From Moraxellaceae bacterium (GTDB lineage Bacteria; Pseudomonadota; Gammaproteobacteria; Pseudomonadales; Moraxellaceae): a stretch of DNA of 8,087 bases. The DNA is taken from contig JACMMY010000291.1 in NCBI GenBank assembly GCA_014378805.1, positions 1 through 8,087 of the forward strand, read 5' to 3'. The translations under genes and the position numbers were made by a program. The notes beneath the pieces are model-generated. The model was not told the origin of the DNA, did not search any database, and worked only from the letters and a program-made list of their open reading frames with translations. Of this stretch, positions 5,319 through 8,087 are shown in pieces; position 1 is the first letter of the stretch; each line of letters begins with the position of its first letter.

Positions 5319-8087
5319 TTAATCTTGCTTCCCACGTTGACGTAATTGATCAAGCATCCGCCCAAACCAATTGCCAAGATCGTCAATATAAGTAAATACA
5401 GACGGAATAACCAACAGACTCAGGATCGTCGAGGTAATTAAACCACCAATCACCGCAACCGCCATTGGCGATCTAAAACTGGGGTCAGCAGAACCCAACC
5501 CAATCGCAATCGGCAACATCCCAGCACCCATCGCAATCGTCGTCATGATGATCGGGCGCGCGCGTTTATGACAAGCATCCAAGAGTGCAGCAATACGCGT
5601 CATATTGTGGTCTCGCCGCGCAACAATGGCATATTCGACCAGCAAAATAGAGTTCTTGGTGGCAATTCCCATTAGCATAATCAAACCAATGAGTGACGGC
5701 ATAGAAAAGCTTTTTTGCGCAATCAACAAACCGACGAATGCGCCACCAAGAGACAGCGGTAGCGCGCAAAGAATGGTGATCGGGTGCAGGAATTTTTTGA
5801 AGAGCAAGACCAGCACGATATAAATACACAGTACTCCTGTCAGCATGGCAAGACCAAAGCTAGCAAACAGTTCGCCCATCACTTCAGCATCACCAATCTC
5901 AATCACAGAAACACCTGGAGGCAGATTTTGAATGGCGGGGAGCTTCCCCACTGCTGTTTTGACATCACCGAGCGGCAAGCCAGATAATTCAATTTCAAAA
6001 TTAATATTACGTGAGCGATCATAGCGATCGATGATCGCTGGACCACTGTTCATCTCAAGCGTAGCCACTTGCCCAAGCATGACGGCACCATTTGCACTTG
6101 GGACATTGAGACGCTCTAGCACGCTTAAGTCTTTCCGAGCGGCTGCATCCAGTTGAACAACAATCGGAATTTGCCGTTGTGACAGATTAAGCTTCGGCAA
6201 AGCCACGTCATAATCACCTAAAGTGGCAATCCTGAGTGTCTCACCAATGGCGGTGCTGGTTACACCAAGATCGGCGGCACGCGCAAAATCAGGATGAACG
6301 ACCACTTCAGGACGGATCAGGCTCGCACTCGATGCAACACTCCCTAAACCTTTGATAGTACGGAGGTCTTTTTCAACAGAAATTGCAGCAGTTCGCAGTG
6401 CAACTGGATCTTCACCCGTCAACACAAGCACATATTTTTCCCCAGAACCGCCTAAACCTACTTTACTACGAACACCTGGCAGCGCTTCAAGTGCCGCGCG
6501 GATATTATTTTCAATCGGTTGTTTTTTGGGACGTTCGCCACGCGGTGAAAGCAGCACGGTCAGTGTCGCTTTACGAGTCTCTATTGTACCGCCACCTGCA
6601 AATGGGTCACTCCCTGCAGAGCCGCCCCCAATGGTGGTATATATACTTTGAACATGATCGACTTTTGCAATCAACAGTCGCGCTTGCTCAGCAGCCTGTT
6701 CTGTTTGTGCCAATGTTGAACCCGGTTGAAGTTCTAAGTAAACCTGTGTTTGCGAGTTGTCATCGGGTGGAATAAAACCTGTCGGCAAAAGTGGAATCAG
6801 CATGATCGAACCAACAAAGAACAGACCCGCTGCAATAACCGTGATTAACCGATTCTGCAAAGACCAATCCGCGGCTTTAAGATATAACCGCATCCATGAT
6901 GGATCTTTATGCACGTTGACGAGAGGTTTGAGAATATATGCTGCCATCATCGGTGTCAGTACCCGCGCCACAACGAGCGAGGCAAATACAGCAAACGACG
7001 CCGTCCAACCAAATTGTTTAAAAAACTTCCCTGGTACGCCACTCATAAATGCAGTGGGCAGAAATACGGCGATCAGCGTAAATGTCGTAGCAATCACCGC
7101 CAGCCCAATTTCATCGGCTGCTTCCATAGCCGCTTGGTAGGCCGTTTTACCCATACGCAAATGCCGAACGATATTTACAATCTCGACAATTGCATCATCA
7201 ACCAAGACCCCTATGACCAAAGATAAGGCCAATAGAGTCACGACGTTGATCGAAAACCCCATGTAATGCATACCAATGAAAGCAGGAATCACCGACAACG
7301 GTAATGCAACCGCAGACACAAAGGTCGCACGCCAATCGCGCAAAAATAACCACACGACCAAAACCGCGAGCAATGCGCCCTCATACAGCAAATGCATTGT
7401 ACCCACATATTCTTCGGCCGCAGGTTCGACGAAGTTAAATGCCTCATGCAATTCAATATCAGGATGCTCGGCTTTGAGCTCTTTGAGCGCAGTTTGTACG
7501 GCTGCGCCCACAGTCACTTCGCTTTCGCCACGACTCCGCGATACCTCAAAGCCAACAACCGTTTTGCCGTTCAACAGTGCAGTTGATCGTGGCTCTGCAA
7601 TGGTATCTTTTACTGTTGCCACTTGGTCAAGACGAATTTTTCGACCATCACTGAGCATCAATTCGAGTGCGGCAACTTCCTGCGCAGATTTGACCGTTGC
7701 AACAATTCGAACAGGCTGCTCACTACTGCCTAAGTCGACGCGACCGCCCGCGCTTTCACTCTGTACTTGGCGGAGTTGACGAGAAATATCAGCAGCTGTT
7801 GCTCCCAACGCTTGCAAACGGACTGGATCGAGTGCAACCTGAATTTCACGATTCACACCACCTACACGGTTGATTGCACCCACACCACGCACCGCCAGCA
7901 GCTTACGGCTGACATCATTATCCACAAACCAGCTGAGTGCTTCTGGGTCCATTCGTTTGGAATCAATGGTAAATGCCAGTATCGGCTGCCCTGCTAGATC
8001 CACTTTGGTCACGATTGGGTCGCGCACATCAGAAGGCAGATCAGAACGAATCCGAGAAACCGCAGAACGCACATCATCAACGGCTTC
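5319..8087 (-). CDS. RND efflux transporter permease subunit (AcrB/HAE1-like), N-terminus outside window
   Basis: This is the inner-membrane pump of a tripartite RND efflux system, which exports substrates by proton antiport through a periplasmic adaptor and outer-membrane channel. The frame is open to the right edge (922 residues seen). The first residues, EAVDDVRSAVSRIRSDLP, fall in the porter domain, and about 110 residues including TM1 are missing. The GTG at 8072 is internal. Numbering from the edge, the TM4 proton-relay aspartates are D297 and D298 (LVIGVLVDDAIVEIV, equal to AcrB D407/D408). The TM10 lysine is K811 (GIATKNSILLVEYA, equal to AcrB K940). The TM11 segment RARPIIMTTIAMGAGMLP is intact. 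Two membrane blocks and two large periplasmic loops follow normal order. The residue six after D297/D298's first Asp, normally Glu (AcrB E414), is Val. Subfamily and substrate cannot be fixed. An adaptor gene would be expected upstream, outside the window; none follows downstream. Confidence 0.95.
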   Translation of the reverse strand, partial: EAVDDVRSAVSRIRSDLPSDVRDPIVTKVDLAGQPILAFTIDSKRMDPEALSWFVDNDVSRKLLAVRGVGAINRVGGVNREIQVALDPVRLQALGATAADISRQLRQVQSESAGGRVDLGSSEQPVRIVATVKSAQEVAALELMLSDGRKIRLDQVATVKDTIAEPRSTALLNGKTVVGFEVSRSRGESEVTVGAAVQTALKELKAEHPDIELHEAFNFVEPAAEEYVGTMHLLYEGALLAVLVVWLFLRDWRATFVSAVALPLSVIPAFIGMHYMGFSINVVTLLALSLVIGVLVDDAIVEIVNIVRHLRMGKTAYQAAMEAADEIGLAVIATTFTLIAVFLPTAFMSGVPGKFFKQFGWTASFAVFASLVVARVLTPMMAAYILKPLVNVHKDPSWMRLYLKAADWSLQNRLITVIAAGLFFVGSIMLIPLLPTGFIPPDDNSQTQVYLELQPGSTLAQTEQAAEQARLLIAKVDHVQSIYTTIGGGSAGSDPFAGGGTIETRKATLTVLLSPRGERPKKQPIENNIRAALEALPGVRSKVGLGGSGEKYVLVLTGEDPVALRTAAISVEKDLRTIKGLGSVASSASLIRPEVVVHPDFARAADLGVTSTAIGETLRIATLGDYDVALPKLNLSQRQIPIVVQLDAAARKDLSVLERLNVPSANGAVMLGQVATLEMNSGPAIIDRYDRSRNINFEIELSGLPLGDVKTAVGKLPAIQNLPPGVSVIEIGDAEVMGELFASFGLAMLTGVLCIYIVLVLLFKKFLHPITILCALPLSLGGAFVGLLIAQKSFSMPSLIGLIMLMGIATKNSILLVEYAIVARRDHNMTRIAALLDACHKRARPIIMTTIAMGAGMLPIAIGLGSADPSFRSPMAVAVIGGLITSTILSLLVIPSVFTYIDDLGNWFGRMLDQLRQRGKQD

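Noticed and set aside
5040..5395. Short frames on both strands across the ypjD/RND gap
   Set aside because: They run through palindromic repeats and gene ends, and their sequence is what translated repeats give.
6352..7997. Several plus-strand open frames of 64-167 codons opposite the RND gene
   Set aside because: They overlap each other and the strongly supported RND frame, lack ribosome sites, and have low-complexity compositions typical of antisense shadows.
8070..8072. GTG as the true start of the RND gene
   Set aside because: The frame stays open to the window edge with family-like residues (EAVDD) before it, and about 110 residues including TM1 would be missing.
1..8087. CRISPR array, tRNA, rRNA, transposase, integrase or toxin-antitoxin pair
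   Set aside because: No regularly spaced repeats, cloverleaf-like sequence or recognisable proteins of these kinds were found on either strand by eye.

Overview
The window looks like chromosomal DNA of a gammaproteobacterium of the family Moraxellaceae, probably Acinetobacter or a near relative such as Alkanindiges. The main clue is the GroEL C-terminal third, whose phrases (for example VALVRAVSAL, GINILRRAM, LEHAASVAGLML) match my memory of Acinetobacter GroEL closely. The ffh/ypjD divergent pair is the standard gammaproteobacterial arrangement. The genus is an inference from remembered sequences, not from a search.

Layout, left to right. The groEL 3' end (1-417, +) is closed by a strong intrinsic terminator at 440-470. 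An A/T-rich, cysteine-containing orphan gene follows (575-1102, +), with its own plausible promoter and a GTG start. Next come a hairpin over its stop codon and a G/C-rich palindromic intergenic repeat (1119-1184). Thiol peroxidase tpx (1331-1828, +) and a DUF4112 membrane protein (1851-2420, +) probably form a two-gene unit. They end at a bidirectional terminator (2444-2481) facing the convergent ffh gene (2510-3922, -). A 356-bp divergent promoter region with several dyads separates ffh from ypjD (4279-5139, +), a CcsA/HemX-like eight-helix membrane protein. Between ypjD and the convergent last gene lie a 12-bp perfect hairpin (5140-5177) and a second composite repeat (5202-5302). The last gene (5319-8087, -) is a large RND efflux permease running off the right edge, with roughly the first 110 residues missing.

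Functionally this is mostly core housekeeping: protein folding (GroEL), peroxide detoxification (Tpx), co-translational membrane targeting (Ffh), a conserved inner-membrane protein (YpjD) and drug/solute efflux (RND). The genes are not one pathway. The only accessory-looking part is the orphan gene at 575-1102 with its flanking palindromes. I see no CRISPR array, tRNA, rRNA, transposase, phage gene or toxin-antitoxin pair. I do not see convincing evidence of a new multi-gene system. The best leads are the orphan zinc-ribbon-like protein, the tpx-DUF4112 pairing with a perfect dyad upstream, and an unusual substitution next to the proton-relay aspartates of the RND pump.
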